The notes beneath the pieces are model-generated. The model was not told where the DNA came from and ran no database searches. It was given only the letters and a program-made list of their open reading frames with translations. From NCBI GenBank assembly GCA_001783715.1, contig MFNF01000017.1:83366-121014 (forward strand): DNA of 37,649 bases, read 5' to 3'. A program made the position numbers and the translations under genes. How positions within the stretch are numbered: the first letter of the stretch is position 1; each line of letters starts with the position of its first letter. This DNA is from Candidatus Lambdaproteobacteria bacterium RIFOXYD2_FULL_56_26. Its GTDB lineage: Bacteria; SAR324; XYD2-FULL-50-16. Shown piece by piece: positions 8,801 through 16,773 of this stretch.

Positions 8801-8927
8801 GGTAAGAGAGGTTTCCCGCCCCGTTGGAAAGGGAGGAGCTTTCCCAAACCACTTCGCCTTGGGCGCAAGCGCAAGCCGGGGCCAAACCCAAGACAGCCCA
8901 AAACAGGGCCAAAACAATTTGTTTCAT
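5883..8927 (-). CDS. 7TMR-DISM hybrid histidine kinase with internal receiver and extra C-terminal domain
   Basis: 1014 aa. Signal peptide 1-22 (ends ACACAQ), a DISMED2-type periplasmic ligand domain about 25-170, and seven hydrophobic helices about 178-378 (7TMR-DISM). A coiled linker leads to HisKA with H425 in THELNTP. HATPase_c has its N-box at 540-548, DTGIGI 571-576 and GGSGLGLS 600-607. A receiver follows at about 668-785 (acidic pair D673/D674, phosphoacceptor D717, K769). After a coiled coil and a PAS-like part (about 805-905) comes a C-terminal block (about 915-1005) rich in W, Y and R, including W950 and NPRYMDVIRTAHFVL. That block resembles a conserved tail I recall from other 7TMR hybrid kinases; its function is unknown to me. 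DISMED2 folds resemble carbohydrate-binding modules. ATG 8927 has AGGGAA about 9 nt upstream. It heads the GGCT-ODP-kinase series. Confidence 0.9.
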   Translation of the reverse strand: MKQIVLALFWAVLGLAPACACAQGEVVWESSSLSNGAGNLSYLEVKNKLSTTDFVPQRGNRFLYGFGQGNEWIHLKVTNHSAAPTTQVLELTSSLIDQVDLYSLANDSVQQSGEQVPVGRLQEFYLHPIFVIPFLAGETKEFLLLVKDEGSVAFNLNFHDSQAFSRAQSSSYLGEGFFNGFLGIMALASLVSFFILRERSFFEYFLLVATEIWLFCIYDGLFRNFLAPNLGPPALNRLYAGSVVLMMLGTLRFTHRFLDIKTNLPQGSKIIQGLSALLGLNLGLLYLAPFPLASQILSLLVIASLSCTLVISIFAWRKKVSASVYFIVAFLLMELCGILLAFQYLGFVKSPVGLDWFMHLGTVAEMLLLIFAVGDRIRLLARERNAAHQALLEQERQHALKIGEKNRELTQLDQLKDEFLANTTHELNTPLFGILGLTERLQESASSRLSPKETSQLGLILAMGRRLTHLIHDILDFAALKNKKLTLEIKPVDLSQLGQMVISLVEPLAHSKHLSLNFEFEKGLPFVMADENRLQQILFNLLGNAVKFTHQGEVTLMAREFGDSISIEVKDTGIGIAIKQWGRLFEPFVREHPEVIDEMGGSGLGLSITLQLIELQGGRLEMMSQPGQGTSFSFCLPAAKSLRSYSEPPPKKETQPHQVELVQQLGTKILVIDDEPGNVALLEDILGHQGYQVISAPGGVEGLEILEDLTPDLVLLDLMMPNINGYEVCKEMRRLFSPEVLPILILTAKSHAGGLEEAFAAGANDYITKPILGKELLARLELHLKIKENASLTERITLLDQTQRELSRTRESLISILDKTPGPVLLLDVQLLPRYANQSARIHFGLGPDQLPSLDKLFDGAEQLKEAAKKSTRLDPLPGVSSRKDGSLVSMAKLESGDWVLSLQTQEKKPVRSEADFREQIVKVMQLALDCWENSSGETKFDLAEKSGIWRIYQDEGRLRTRILDKYCSLKTLPQNPRYMDVIRTAHFVLSSCPQSVQLKGELQRTLEELQVMV

Positions 8928-9206
8928 CAGGAAATTCCCTCAAGTTAACCGCAATGGTATCTTGCCCATCCGAACCAGCCCCCGGTTTCCTTGGGGCAAT
9001 CACCAACAAAAGATACCGGCCTGGAGGCCCGCTCCAACCCACAAAGGCCCACCCAAACTTACAGCGGCAGGGACCCGGAACGACAAGGCCGACTTCAGGG
9101 AACAGCTTAGTCCGATTCCAAACTTGGAGCAAGACAAACTCCCCCCATTGCGCCGACCCAACCGGCCCAAAGGGCCCCGTCAAAACAAGGGCCAAGGAAC
9201 AGAGAG
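8928..9206. other. Intergenic region upstream of the 7TMR hybrid kinase
   Basis: 279 bp between two minus-strand genes. It should contain the promoter of the 7TMR kinase operon. Only weak inverted repeats are visible (GCCCC/GGGGC at 8978-8997, GGCCC/GGGCC near 9166-9178), neither followed by a U-tract. I see no confident promoter and no ORF with family features. Confidence 0.4.
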
Positions 9207-11411
9207 TTAGATTCCGCTGCCTTCGCCGGGACCGGAGCTTTCAAAGACCAGCAGCAGAAAACGCTCCAGGTCGCTGTGGGGCATCCTCAGCCCTTGTTGC
9301 GTCCACAGAGCCTTTGGCCCCTCTTGCTGGAAGGAGTGAGAGAATTCCAACAAGCTCGAAGCGGACTTGAGGACTTCCAGGTACTGGAGAAACAGGTCTT
9401 GCTCCCAAGGAGGAAGCATGGAGGTGACCGCCGAAAGCTCGACGACCTGGGGCTCGGAGGGCAGGCCCAACCGTTGGGCCAGACTTTTGGAGAGTTGCAC
9501 CTCCCCGGTCTCAGGGCTCCAGATCCAACTGCCCAACGGGGTCAGGGCGGCCTGATGGACAAACCCGGCGGTCAGGCCCAAACAATGTTGGGCCAGTTGT
9601 TTTTCATCGGTGATGTTCCTGGTGATCATCAAGACTTGCCCCGAAAGGACCGAGAGCATTCTGCCGTCAAAAAAACGCTCCCCGTTGAGGTCGGTCACCG
9701 AATAGGTAAACCGAACCAACCGCTCCCCCTGGTTGATTTTTGCCAGTCCCAAACGGATTTTTTCGCAAGCTTGGGGAGGGAACAGTTGGTCGATTTGGCT
9801 GTCGATCAATTTGTGGGGCGGCAGGTTGAGGTCGGAAAAATTGTTCACCTGATACCCCTTGATTTGTCCTAGGGGCGTCATCCACAGGTACAGGTCCGCA
9901 AAGGCTTTTAAGATGTTGCTCAGTTCGACTTGTTTCTCCCGGTTCGCCGCTTCCTGCTCTTGGCGTTTGGTGATGTCCCGGATCACCACCACAAAATAGG
10001 CTTTTTGGGCGATTTCACAGTAGTGGCTGGTCACTTCCACCGGCACTGGGTGTTTGCTGCTCGACTGGGCAACGGTTTGGAGCACCAGACTGCCTTTGGC
10101 CTTGCACTCTAGGGCGGAGCGTTCCCAACCGGCCAAGTCGTTCAGTTTGAGGTCCAGTTCATAAACCCTTTTTTGGAGCAATTGCGCACGGGGCAGGCCA
10201 AAGAGTTCGCAGGTAGGTTGGTTGAAGTCCACAAACCTGCCATCTTCCCGGTCCAAAACGGCAATGGCATCCACACTTTGGTCCACCATCTCCTTGAAAA
10301 ATTGCAACCGTTCCTTGTCCCGTTGCAGTTCGGTGATGTCTTGGGCGACCATCAAAAAGCCCTGGGCCTTGTCTTGGCTGAAGTGCGGGGTGTGGGTCAG
10401 GAGCAGGGTCCGTTTCCCTTGCCGGGGGTCTTGGTAGGTAAACTCCATCTGCACCCTTTCCCCGGCCAGGGCCTCTTCAAACTGCGGCTTGAGCCTGGAA
10501 TACAGCGGAGTCGGCAAGATGTCCGCCATTCCCTTGTGCAACAGGTCGGACATAGGGCGGCCCACCCAGTCGCAGTAGGCCCGGTTGGCGTAAAGAAATT
10601 TGAGCCGGTTGTCCACATAGGCGATCAACAAAGAAAGACTGTCCCCAATGCTGCCCAAGATCCGTTGCTCCCCTTCGGCCCGCTGGGGGGTGACGTTCTG
10701 GATCAGCACCAGCCCGCTCAGTTCGCCGCTGGCAAGGGGTTGGGGCAGGAAGTGGCAAAACAGTTCCAGTTCCCCATCGTTGGTCTCAAAAAGACTGCCT
10801 TGGCCTTGGAGAGCGAGGCGGCAAAATTCCTCGAATTGTGGGGAAAGCTCCAACAAGCCGGACTTGGACAGAGGCTTGCCGATCACGTCCAAGGAAAAGT
10901 TGCTGATTTTGTACATCAGTTCACCGCCGCAAAGCAGGACCAACAGGTCCTTGTCGAACCAGATGACCGCCAGATTGGGCAGGTTGCCCAACAAACCGCC
11001 CATCAGCGCACGGAGGTCTTCGAGCTTGTGGCCGTGTCGTTGGAAAAAAACCTGGAAACGTAGCTGTACCATCTCCATGTCGGGGGAGCGGACCCAGTAG
11101 TCTTCGGCCCCCAACTGGAAAGCCAGCAGCTCTCGACTTTCATGGTAGGCGCTGTCGGTAAAGACCAAAGGCGGGGGGTTGCTCTTTTTTTGGGCCAGGA
11201 GGTTTTGTGCCCACAAGGAGGGGTCAAAGTCCGGGTGGTCCAAGGCAAGCACCACCAAGTCCGGCTCCGGGTCCCAGGATAGCGGTTGTGCCGGGTCCGA
11301 TTCAAGTTGGTGGAAGTCCGGCCGGAGGTTCAAAAAAGTCCGGCTTTCTTCCCAGAAGGGGTCGAGCAGCAACACCCTTTTGGGTCGGTTGGCAAGAATT
11401 GAATAGACCAT
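9207..11411 (-). CDS. Multi-PAS sensory protein with degenerate receiver and no output domain
   Basis: 734 aa, soluble. Residues about 10-125 fold like a receiver but lack its chemistry. The N-terminal acidic pair is reduced to LLLDP, the phosphoacceptor position in DLVVLALD is Ala (nearest Asp shifted by two), and the conserved Lys is Arg in DYWVRSP. Four or five PAS/PAC modules follow at about 150-260, 265-375, 380-495, 505-625 and 640-725. Three end in PAC-like motifs (QDITELQ, RDITKRQ, RNITDEK). The chain stops after the last PAS-like region with no kinase, GGDEF, EAL, HD or DNA-binding domain. ATG 11411 is chosen over the in-frame TTG at 11417 because CAGG lies 6 nt upstream. It could be a scaffold or adaptor for neighbouring kinases or chemoreceptors, or could have lost its output domain. 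Confidence 0.8.
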   Translation of the reverse strand: MVYSILANRPKRVLLLDPFWEESRTFLNLRPDFHQLESDPAQPLSWDPEPDLVVLALDHPDFDPSLWAQNLLAQKKSNPPPLVFTDSAYHESRELLAFQLGAEDYWVRSPDMEMVQLRFQVFFQRHGHKLEDLRALMGGLLGNLPNLAVIWFDKDLLVLLCGGELMYKISNFSLDVIGKPLSKSGLLELSPQFEEFCRLALQGQGSLFETNDGELELFCHFLPQPLASGELSGLVLIQNVTPQRAEGEQRILGSIGDSLSLLIAYVDNRLKFLYANRAYCDWVGRPMSDLLHKGMADILPTPLYSRLKPQFEEALAGERVQMEFTYQDPRQGKRTLLLTHTPHFSQDKAQGFLMVAQDITELQRDKERLQFFKEMVDQSVDAIAVLDREDGRFVDFNQPTCELFGLPRAQLLQKRVYELDLKLNDLAGWERSALECKAKGSLVLQTVAQSSSKHPVPVEVTSHYCEIAQKAYFVVVIRDITKRQEQEAANREKQVELSNILKAFADLYLWMTPLGQIKGYQVNNFSDLNLPPHKLIDSQIDQLFPPQACEKIRLGLAKINQGERLVRFTYSVTDLNGERFFDGRMLSVLSGQVLMITRNITDEKQLAQHCLGLTAGFVHQAALTPLGSWIWSPETGEVQLSKSLAQRLGLPSEPQVVELSAVTSMLPPWEQDLFLQYLEVLKSASSLLEFSHSFQQEGPKALWTQQGLRMPHSDLERFLLLVFESSGPGEGSGI

Positions 11412-11505
11412 TTTCAACCTGAGGCCAAGGTTCGCTGCCAGCCTAGCACAAAGTCAGGGAAAAGAAAAATTTTTCCGGTCTTTGGAAGGAGGTGGTGGCG
11501 GAAGG

Positions 11506-11560
11506 CGGGCAACCCTTTTGGGGAGGGTTGCTCGGGAAAGGCCAAGGTTAGGCCCTTCCC
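11506..11560 (-). terminator. Two tandem hairpins downstream of the CZB chemoreceptor gene
   Basis: Arms GGGAAAGGCC (11534-11543) and GGCCCTTCCC (11551-11560) form a 10-bp stem with one mismatch and a 7-nt loop. Next to it, CGGGCAACCC (11506-11515) and GGGTTGCTCG (11525-11534) form a second stem with one G-U pair. They begin 5 bp after the chemoreceptor stop. Neither has a U-run on the minus strand, so they may be weak or factor-assisted terminators, or 3'-end protecting structures before the PAS gene. Confidence 0.4.
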
Positions 11561-11564
11561 AAGA

Positions 11565-13466
11565 CTACGCCGCCTTGCTGCTGGAGGCTTGGATACTGCG
11601 AAGCAGTTCCACCAATTGTTCCGACAAAGGATAAAACTTCTCCAGTCCCTTTTTGGCGGTCCCCTCGTCACCGGCGGTCAGGGATTCGATCACCTGCCGG
11701 ATGGTGTTGTGGATCTCTTCGTGGACCGGCTCGATTTGGGTCATTTCTTTAAAGTGACCATATTCCTGGAGGGCACCGGCATAAAGCCATTTTCCGAACC
11801 GACAATGCCGGTGAGAAACAAACTGCGCCCCTTCGATCGAGTCGTTCCCATTGATCAAGCGCTCCAATCTGCCTTTCCAGACCATGTGGTCTTGGATGGC
11901 CTTTTCAAAGATGGTGGAGTCGGAGAGCTTGAACCGATTGATCAGGCCGCCCAACTGCCGACTGATTTCCTCCGCCTCGACCACGCTGCTGTTGATCCGG
12001 CCCATGCTTTCGAGCACTTCGCTGGAGTTGGCGGCCATGGTGGCCGAACTGGCGGTCAGCCGCTCGGCCCCGCCGGTCAGGTTGTTCAACAGTTTGGCAA
12101 TCTCGGCAATCGCCTTGGTGGTTTCGGTGACGCTGGACTTGATTTCGGTGGAGGTGATGCTCTGCTGCTCGGAAGCGGAGCTGATCGCTTGGGCGGAATG
12201 GGAGATGCCGTTGACGGTGCGGACGATCTCGTTGATCACCTTGGAGGCCGCCCGGACTTGGTCTTGGACGGTTTTGATCTTGTTGGTGATTACCTCGGCG
12301 CTTTTGGCGGTTTGGTCGGCAAGGTTTTTGACCTCATGGGCGACCACCTCAAACCCTTTGCCCAGCTTCCCGGCACTGACCGCCTCGATGTTGGCGTTGA
12401 GCGCCAACATGTTGGTTTGGGCGGCGACCTTTTGGATCATCGAAGAAACGGAGCCGATCTCCATGGCCGAGTCGTTGAGCGCCTGCATGCTTTTGTCCGC
12501 TTCTGCCGCCTTGGCCCGGGCTTCTTGGATCACTGAAGTGGCATCCAAGGACATTTTGGCCACCTCTTGGATGGAGCCCGCCATGTGTCCCACCGATTCT
12601 TCCACCCCTTCCATGGTGTTGGAAATTTCGTTGGCTGCCGCCGAGATGCTGTTGATGGCACCGTTGATCTCCTCGGAGCTTCTGGCGGTGGTGTTGATGC
12701 TGTGGTTCATGCTCTCGACCGCCCCCGCCACTTGGCTGGCCCGGCGGTTGATGTCATCGGTGTTGTTGTTCAACTGGTGGGCGGCAACGGTGATTTCCCG
12801 GATCATGTTGTTCAGATCGGTGGTCATCTTTTGCAGCGCCCGGCCCAATTCATCGGAACTTGAAGTGAGGGAGATGTCCAAGGACAGGTCGCCGGTGGCG
12901 ATTTGCCCGGCCACCTTCACCTTGTCGGTGAGGTTTTTGAGTGCCCGTTCCAGGCTGATGCCCAGGGAGTCGTTGTTGCTTTCCCGCTCCATGGTTTCCG
13001 AAAGGTCCCCTTGGGCGATTTTTTCCAGAAACATTGCCTTACGTTTGAGGTTGGAAACCATATTGTTCATAGCCACGCCCAACCGGTCGTCCTCGGAGAT
13101 CACGGGGCAGGAAACCTCCAGGTCCCCATGGGCGACCTTTTCGGCCATTTCTATCTTGCAGGTCAAAATCTCGGAAAGATGGACCAAGCTTTCCCCCACT
13201 TTGCCAAAGTCCCCTTTCCCACCGAGAGCCTGGGTCAAGGAAAGATCGCCGGAGGCCAAGACCTCTTCGAGGCATTGGTTGATCTGGTTCATCGTCCCTT
13301 CGACCCCTTGGATGGACAAGACGATAAAGACCAAAAAGCCCAGTAAACAAGCGCCAAAGGCCAAGTAAGCGATGGTGCCGCCGACCATCAGGGCCGTAAA
13401 AAAGCTGAACGTTATCCCCCCAGCTCCTAAAATTCCCAGAAAGGTCATTTTGGATTTCACGCTCAT
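11565..13466 (-). CDS. Chemoreceptor with HAMP array and C-terminal CZB zinc-binding domain
   Basis: 633 aa. Two adjacent N-terminal transmembrane helices (about 10-33 and 36-56) have almost no periplasmic loop, so sensing is probably cytoplasmic. Three HAMP-like segments follow (about 60-245; each contains a GDL motif such as HGDLEV, QGDLSE, TGDLSL). The MCP signalling domain tip is [15 protein letters not shown], with VSAG where most receptors have ARAG. The C-terminus (about 520-605) is a CZB domain: H527, W530, C555 in HCRFGKWL, and H582/H586 in VHEEIH, the 3His/1Cys zinc site. CZB receptors sense Zn2+ or, through the Cys, hypochlorous acid. ATG 13466 has GAGGGTGG just upstream. No CheA/CheW genes are near. 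Confidence 0.92.
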   Translation of the reverse strand: MSVKSKMTFLGILGAGGITFSFFTALMVGGTIAYLAFGACLLGFLVFIVLSIQGVEGTMNQINQCLEEVLASGDLSLTQALGGKGDFGKVGESLVHLSEILTCKIEMAEKVAHGDLEVSCPVISEDDRLGVAMNNMVSNLKRKAMFLEKIAQGDLSETMERESNNDSLGISLERALKNLTDKVKVAGQIATGDLSLDISLTSSSDELGRALQKMTTDLNNMIREITVAAHQLNNNTDDINRRASQVAGAVESMNHSINTTARSSEEINGAINSISAAANEISNTMEGVEESVGHMAGSIQEVAKMSLDATSVIQEARAKAAEADKSMQALNDSAMEIGSVSSMIQKVAAQTNMLALNANIEAVSAGKLGKGFEVVAHEVKNLADQTAKSAEVITNKIKTVQDQVRAASKVINEIVRTVNGISHSAQAISSASEQQSITSTEIKSSVTETTKAIAEIAKLLNNLTGGAERLTASSATMAANSSEVLESMGRINSSVVEAEEISRQLGGLINRFKLSDSTIFEKAIQDHMVWKGRLERLINGNDSIEGAQFVSHRHCRFGKWLYAGALQEYGHFKEMTQIEPVHEEIHNTIRQVIESLTAGDEGTAKKGLEKFYPLSEQLVELLRSIQASSSKAA

Positions 13467-13694
13467 GCCACCCTCAGATGCAATTTTGTGTTGTCTTAAC
13501 GTAAGGCCTGTCTTGGCACCCTACCTCAAAGAAGAAAAAATGCAAAGCCCAAGAAAGAGAGCAAAACAATTCAGAGGGGGGAGGTTTTTGGCAGTTGCAG
13601 GAACAGGGGAAAAGTTTAAATCTAGGATGGAAGAACGTTCACAAGCCTTTTGCCGCCAAAGGACTGGTTTTAACCCTCAAACCCAGCCAGCGCA
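13467..13694. other. Divergent intergenic region between chemoreceptor and export operon
   Basis: 228 bp that must hold both divergent promoters. I checked for sigma28 (TAAA-N15-GCCGATAA) and sigma54 (TGGCAC-N5-TTGC) elements. A TTGGCAC near 13514 lacks the -12 half. A weak plus-strand TTGCAG-N16-TAAATC lies near 13595-13622. Nothing is convincing. Confidence 0.35.
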
Positions 13695-14861
13695 ATGATA
13701 CAAAACAGTAGGGCCAAAGCCGTTTGGTCCTGCCTCTTCCTTTGGGGGGGCTTGGCCTGCCTTTGGGGAACGGTGGTTTTAGCCCAGGAAAGCCGGGCCG
13801 AACTCCCCCCGCCCGAGCCATCAGCCCAAGAAACCAGTACCGAGGACCGAGCCTGGGATTTTTCGGGAGAGTGGACCGGCTTTTTGGGGCAAACCTTTGG
13901 GGACCAGGACCTTTCCTTTTGGGGAGGCCGCTACTTGCCCAAATGGACGGTGGACACAGAGCTGGATGGACCGGTGCGCTTCGAGGCCGAATTGATCCCT
14001 TACCTTGCCTACAGCGCCCAAACCTCTCCAACCGGTAGTACCGACCAAGCCAAGTCCAGCCTTCACCGGGCCTGGGTCCGGTTTTACGATGAGAACCTGG
14101 GGACCAGGCTGGGGTTGCAGGAAATCCGCTTTGGGCCGGGAAAGGTCTTACGTTCCTTACAATGGTTTGATACCCTGGACTACCAGGACCCGACCGGCTT
14201 TTCCGAAGCGGTAGAGGGACTGTTGGTCCGTCGGTATTTTGAGAACAACAGCAACCTGTGGGTTTGGGGCTTGGTCAATACCAAGGACCAGCGGTATGGC
14301 CAAGCGATTTTTTCCACCGCCAAAGATCGGCCCCAGTGGGGCGGTAGGATGGAGATGCAGGCAGGGCGGGGCGAAATGGCGGTGAGCTTTAACCACTCCC
14401 AAGTGAGCCTGTACAACCAGCAAGCGGTGGTGCCAGAAAACCGCCTGGGCCTGGAGTTCCACCAAGACCTGGGGGTAGGGGTTTGGGGAGAAGGAGCGGT
14501 GAGCCAAAGGTCCAACACCGGCTACCAACCGGCCACCGATTTCCTGGGGACCTTGGGGCTGGACTACACCTTTGCCGTCCTGGGTGGGCTGTATGTGTTG
14601 GTGGAGCAACAGGGCCAAAAGATCGGCACCTCCGGGGAGGGCTTCACCCAAAGCCGAGGGGCCTACTCTGGGAGCCTGCCCTTGTCGGTGCAAGAACAGG
14701 TTCGGGCGACCTACCTGGAAAGCGACGGCGGACAAAGCAGTTGGCAGTTGGACTACCGGTTTACTTCGGACGCTTGGGTCTTCGGGTTGGTGGGGACTGG
14801 GTCGTACCTCCAGGGGGAAACACGTAACGGATTGGTATTATTGGCACAATGGAATCATTGA
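13695..14861 (+). CDS. Predicted outer-membrane beta-barrel protein, first gene of a Lol-like export operon
   Basis: 388 aa with a signal peptide (hydrophobic 12-30, likely cleavage after VVLA30). A Pro/Glu-rich linker (about 31-50) precedes a region of alternating hydrophobic and polar residues rich in W, Y, F, G and Q to the end, as in porin-like barrels of 14-18 strands. Strand-like examples are WTVDTELDGPVRFEAELIP and the final GLVLLAQWNH. The chain lacks the usual terminal Phe. I recognise no specific family. Only 24 bp separate it from the ABC ATPase gene, so it is probably co-transcribed with the exporter and could be its outer-membrane partner or substrate. No strong ribosome-binding site precedes ATG 13695, so the start is moderately certain. 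Confidence 0.7.
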   Translation: MIQNSRAKAVWSCLFLWGGLACLWGTVVLAQESRAELPPPEPSAQETSTEDRAWDFSGEWTGFLGQTFGDQDLSFWGGRYLPKWTVDTELDGPVRFEAELIPYLAYSAQTSPTGSTDQAKSSLHRAWVRFYDENLGTRLGLQEIRFGPGKVLRSLQWFDTLDYQDPTGFSEAVEGLLVRRYFENNSNLWVWGLVNTKDQRYGQAIFSTAKDRPQWGGRMEMQAGRGEMAVSFNHSQVSLYNQQAVVPENRLGLEFHQDLGVGVWGEGAVSQRSNTGYQPATDFLGTLGLDYTFAVLGGLYVLVEQQGQKIGTSGEGFTQSRGAYSGSLPLSVQEQVRATYLESDGGQSSWQLDYRFTSDAWVFGLVGTGSYLQGETRNGLVLLAQWNH

Positions 14862-14885
14862 CCCACTACATTTGAGGCACCTGAA

Positions 14886-15602
14886 ATGGCAACCGAAGCT
14901 TTGATCCAGGCCAAAGGTTTGGACAAGATTTATCCGGTAGGGGACCAACAGTTTTACGCCCTCAGCCAAGTGGATTTCACCTTGGGAGCCGGGGAATTTA
15001 CTGGTTTGGTCGGACCCAGCGGTTCGGGGAAGACCACCTTGCTCAATCTGGTCGGGGTCTTGGACCAGCCCAGCCACGGGGACTTGGAGGTCTTTGGCCG
15101 TTCAGCCGCTCGGTTGAGCGCCCAAGAGGCGGCGAGTCTTCGGGCCCAGTCCATCGGTTTTATCTTCCAGTCCTACAACCTGCTGCCGGTTTACACGGTC
15201 TTTGAAAACGTCGAGCTGCCCCTGCTGTTGCTGGGTCACCCGGCTTCCCAACGCCGCAAGTGGGTGGCAGAGGCCTTGGAGTGGGTGGGGATGAGCGAGA
15301 AAAGCCGGGAGCGGCCCAGCCGCCTTTCGGGTGGCCAAGCCCAGCGGGTGGCCATTGCCAGGGCCATGGTCAAGCGACCCTCGTTGGTTCTGGCTGATGA
15401 ACCTACCGCCAACCTGGATTCGGAAAACTCTCACCTGATTTTGAGTACCCTGGCCAAGATCAACCGGGAAACCGGGGCGAGCTTTTTGTTCTCCACCCAC
15501 GACCCCAAGGTGATCGGCTACCTGCGGCGGCAAGTGAGCCTCAAGGACGGGCGGATCGAGTCGGACCGGTGGTTGGGTGAACCGGGGCAAACCAAGGGAT
15601 AA
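14886..15602 (+). CDS. ABC transporter ATPase, LolD/MacB type
   Basis: A 238-aa ABC ATPase with complete motifs: Walker A GPSGSGKT (43-50), Q-loop Q95, signature LSGGQ (147-151), Walker B LVLADE (167-172), D-loop ANLD and switch H205. The FQSYNLLP segment after the Q-loop and the overall length fit the LolD/MacB/FtsE class, which works with FtsX-fold permeases by mechanotransmission rather than channelling substrate. GAGG lies 8 nt before ATG 14886. The first permease starts 1 bp after its stop. Proposed role: power extraction of a lipoprotein or lipid from the inner membrane together with the two permeases. Confidence 0.93.
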   Translation: MATEALIQAKGLDKIYPVGDQQFYALSQVDFTLGAGEFTGLVGPSGSGKTTLLNLVGVLDQPSHGDLEVFGRSAARLSAQEAASLRAQSIGFIFQSYNLLPVYTVFENVELPLLLLGHPASQRRKWVAEALEWVGMSEKSRERPSRLSGGQAQRVAIARAMVKRPSLVLADEPTANLDSENSHLILSTLAKINRETGASFLFSTHDPKVIGYLRRQVSLKDGRIESDRWLGEPGQTKG

Positions 15603-15603
15603 A

Positions 15604-16773
15604 ATGATCTTCCAACTGGCCTTAAAAAATCTTTGGGCAGGCCGTCTGAGGACTTGGCTGAACCTCCTGGTTCTTTCCCTGACCTTGGGGACGATGATTT
15701 TTATCCAGGCGCTGATGGAAGGGACCTTGGAGCAGATGCTCAAAGCCAGGATGGCCGAGGAGGTCGGCGGCGGACAGCTGTGGTTTGGCCCTTATGACCC
15801 CTTGGACCCGCTCAGCTTAGAAAAGGCCAACGGCCCCCTGCCGCCCGAGGTGGCTTTGGCGGTGGACCGAGGGGAGGCCACGGTGGTCCTGGCCCTGTTT
15901 GGCACCGCCTATCCCCAGGGACGAATGACTTCGGTGGTGCTCAAAGGGATCAACCCGAACCAATCGGTCCTGGCGCTCTCCTTTGCCCCCCTGGCCCAGG
16001 CCCCGCCCTCGGTGGCATTGCCGGTGATGGTGGGGGAGCGGATGGCCAAGCAGCTTTCCTTGGCCGTGGGGGACCGGTTTACCCTCTTGTGGCGAGCCCA
16101 GGCCGGGGCCTTTGATGCCTTGGAAGTCCAGCTGGTGGGGCTGTTCTCGACCCAAGTCCCCTCGATGGACCAGGGGCAGCTTTGGTTTCGCCTCGAAGAC
16201 CTGCAACGGATGAACGGCACCGCCGGGCAGGCCAGTCTGGTGGTCTTCCGGCACCATCCCCCCGCCTCCCAAGGCGTTTGGACCGCCAAGAGCCCCGAAA
16301 CCTTGATGCAAGACAGTATTGAGATGATGGCCACCAAATCGGCGGGGAACCGGCTGTTCTACCTCCTGCTCCTGATGCTCAGCCTCTTGGCGGTTTTTGA
16401 TTCCCAGGCCCTGGCGGTCTTCCGGCGGCGCAAGGAGGTGGGGACGTTGATGGCCTTGGGCTTTTCCAACCAAAAAATCTTAGCCCTGTTTTTGGCCGAA
16501 GGGATGGGGTTGGGGCTCCTGGCCAGCCTTTTGACCCTCGCCTGGGGTTGGCCATTGGCCGGGTACTTGGTGCGGGAGGGCCTAGACTTTGGGGTCTCTG
16601 GGGACAGTTACGGCATGGCGCTTAGCAGTCGATTTTACCCTGCCTTTTCGGCCCAGATGGTTTTGGAAAGTTTTGGGATCGTAAACCTATTGGTGAGCTT
16701 GGTCAGTTTCTTGCCCTTGCGCAAGATCACCGGCCTCAGCCCTGCTGATGCCATCCGGGGGAACTGGCTGTGA
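15604..16773 (+). CDS. FtsX-fold ABC permease (LolC/E- or MacB-like), first copy
   Basis: 389 aa with the MacB/LolCE topology. One N-terminal helix (about 16-36) is followed by a large periplasmic domain (about 40-250), then three helices (about 254-276, 300-325, 352-376) and a conserved cytoplasmic end (LRKITGLSPADAIRG). The RRRKEVGTLMALGFSN segment between helices 2 and 3 is the coupling motif that contacts the ATPase. ATG 15604 follows AAGGG by 6 nt; an earlier in-frame ATG at 15577 would lie within the ATPase gene. Its stop overlaps the next gene's start (GTGA). Two different permeases argue for a LolCE-like heterodimer over a MacB homodimer. Confidence 0.9.
   Translation: MIFQLALKNLWAGRLRTWLNLLVLSLTLGTMIFIQALMEGTLEQMLKARMAEEVGGGQLWFGPYDPLDPLSLEKANGPLPPEVALAVDRGEATVVLALFGTAYPQGRMTSVVLKGINPNQSVLALSFAPLAQAPPSVALPVMVGERMAKQLSLAVGDRFTLLWRAQAGAFDALEVQLVGLFSTQVPSMDQGQLWFRLEDLQRMNGTAGQASLVVFRHHPPASQGVWTAKSPETLMQDSIEMMATKSAGNRLFYLLLLMLSLLAVFDSQALAVFRRRKEVGTLMALGFSNQKILALFLAEGMGLGLLASLLTLAWGWPLAGYLVREGLDFGVSGDSYGMALSSRFYPAFSAQMVLESFGIVNLLVSLVSFLPLRKITGLSPADAIRGNWL

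Noticed and set aside
11851-13368. 505-aa open frame on the plus strand opposite the CZB chemoreceptor
   Set aside because: Ser/Leu/Ala-rich mirror of a helical coiled-coil gene; the chemoreceptor on the minus strand is unambiguous.
13467-13694. Sigma28 or sigma54 promoter for the CZB chemoreceptor
   Set aside because: No TAAA-N15-GCCGATAA; one TTGGCAC lacks the required -12 half at the right distance.
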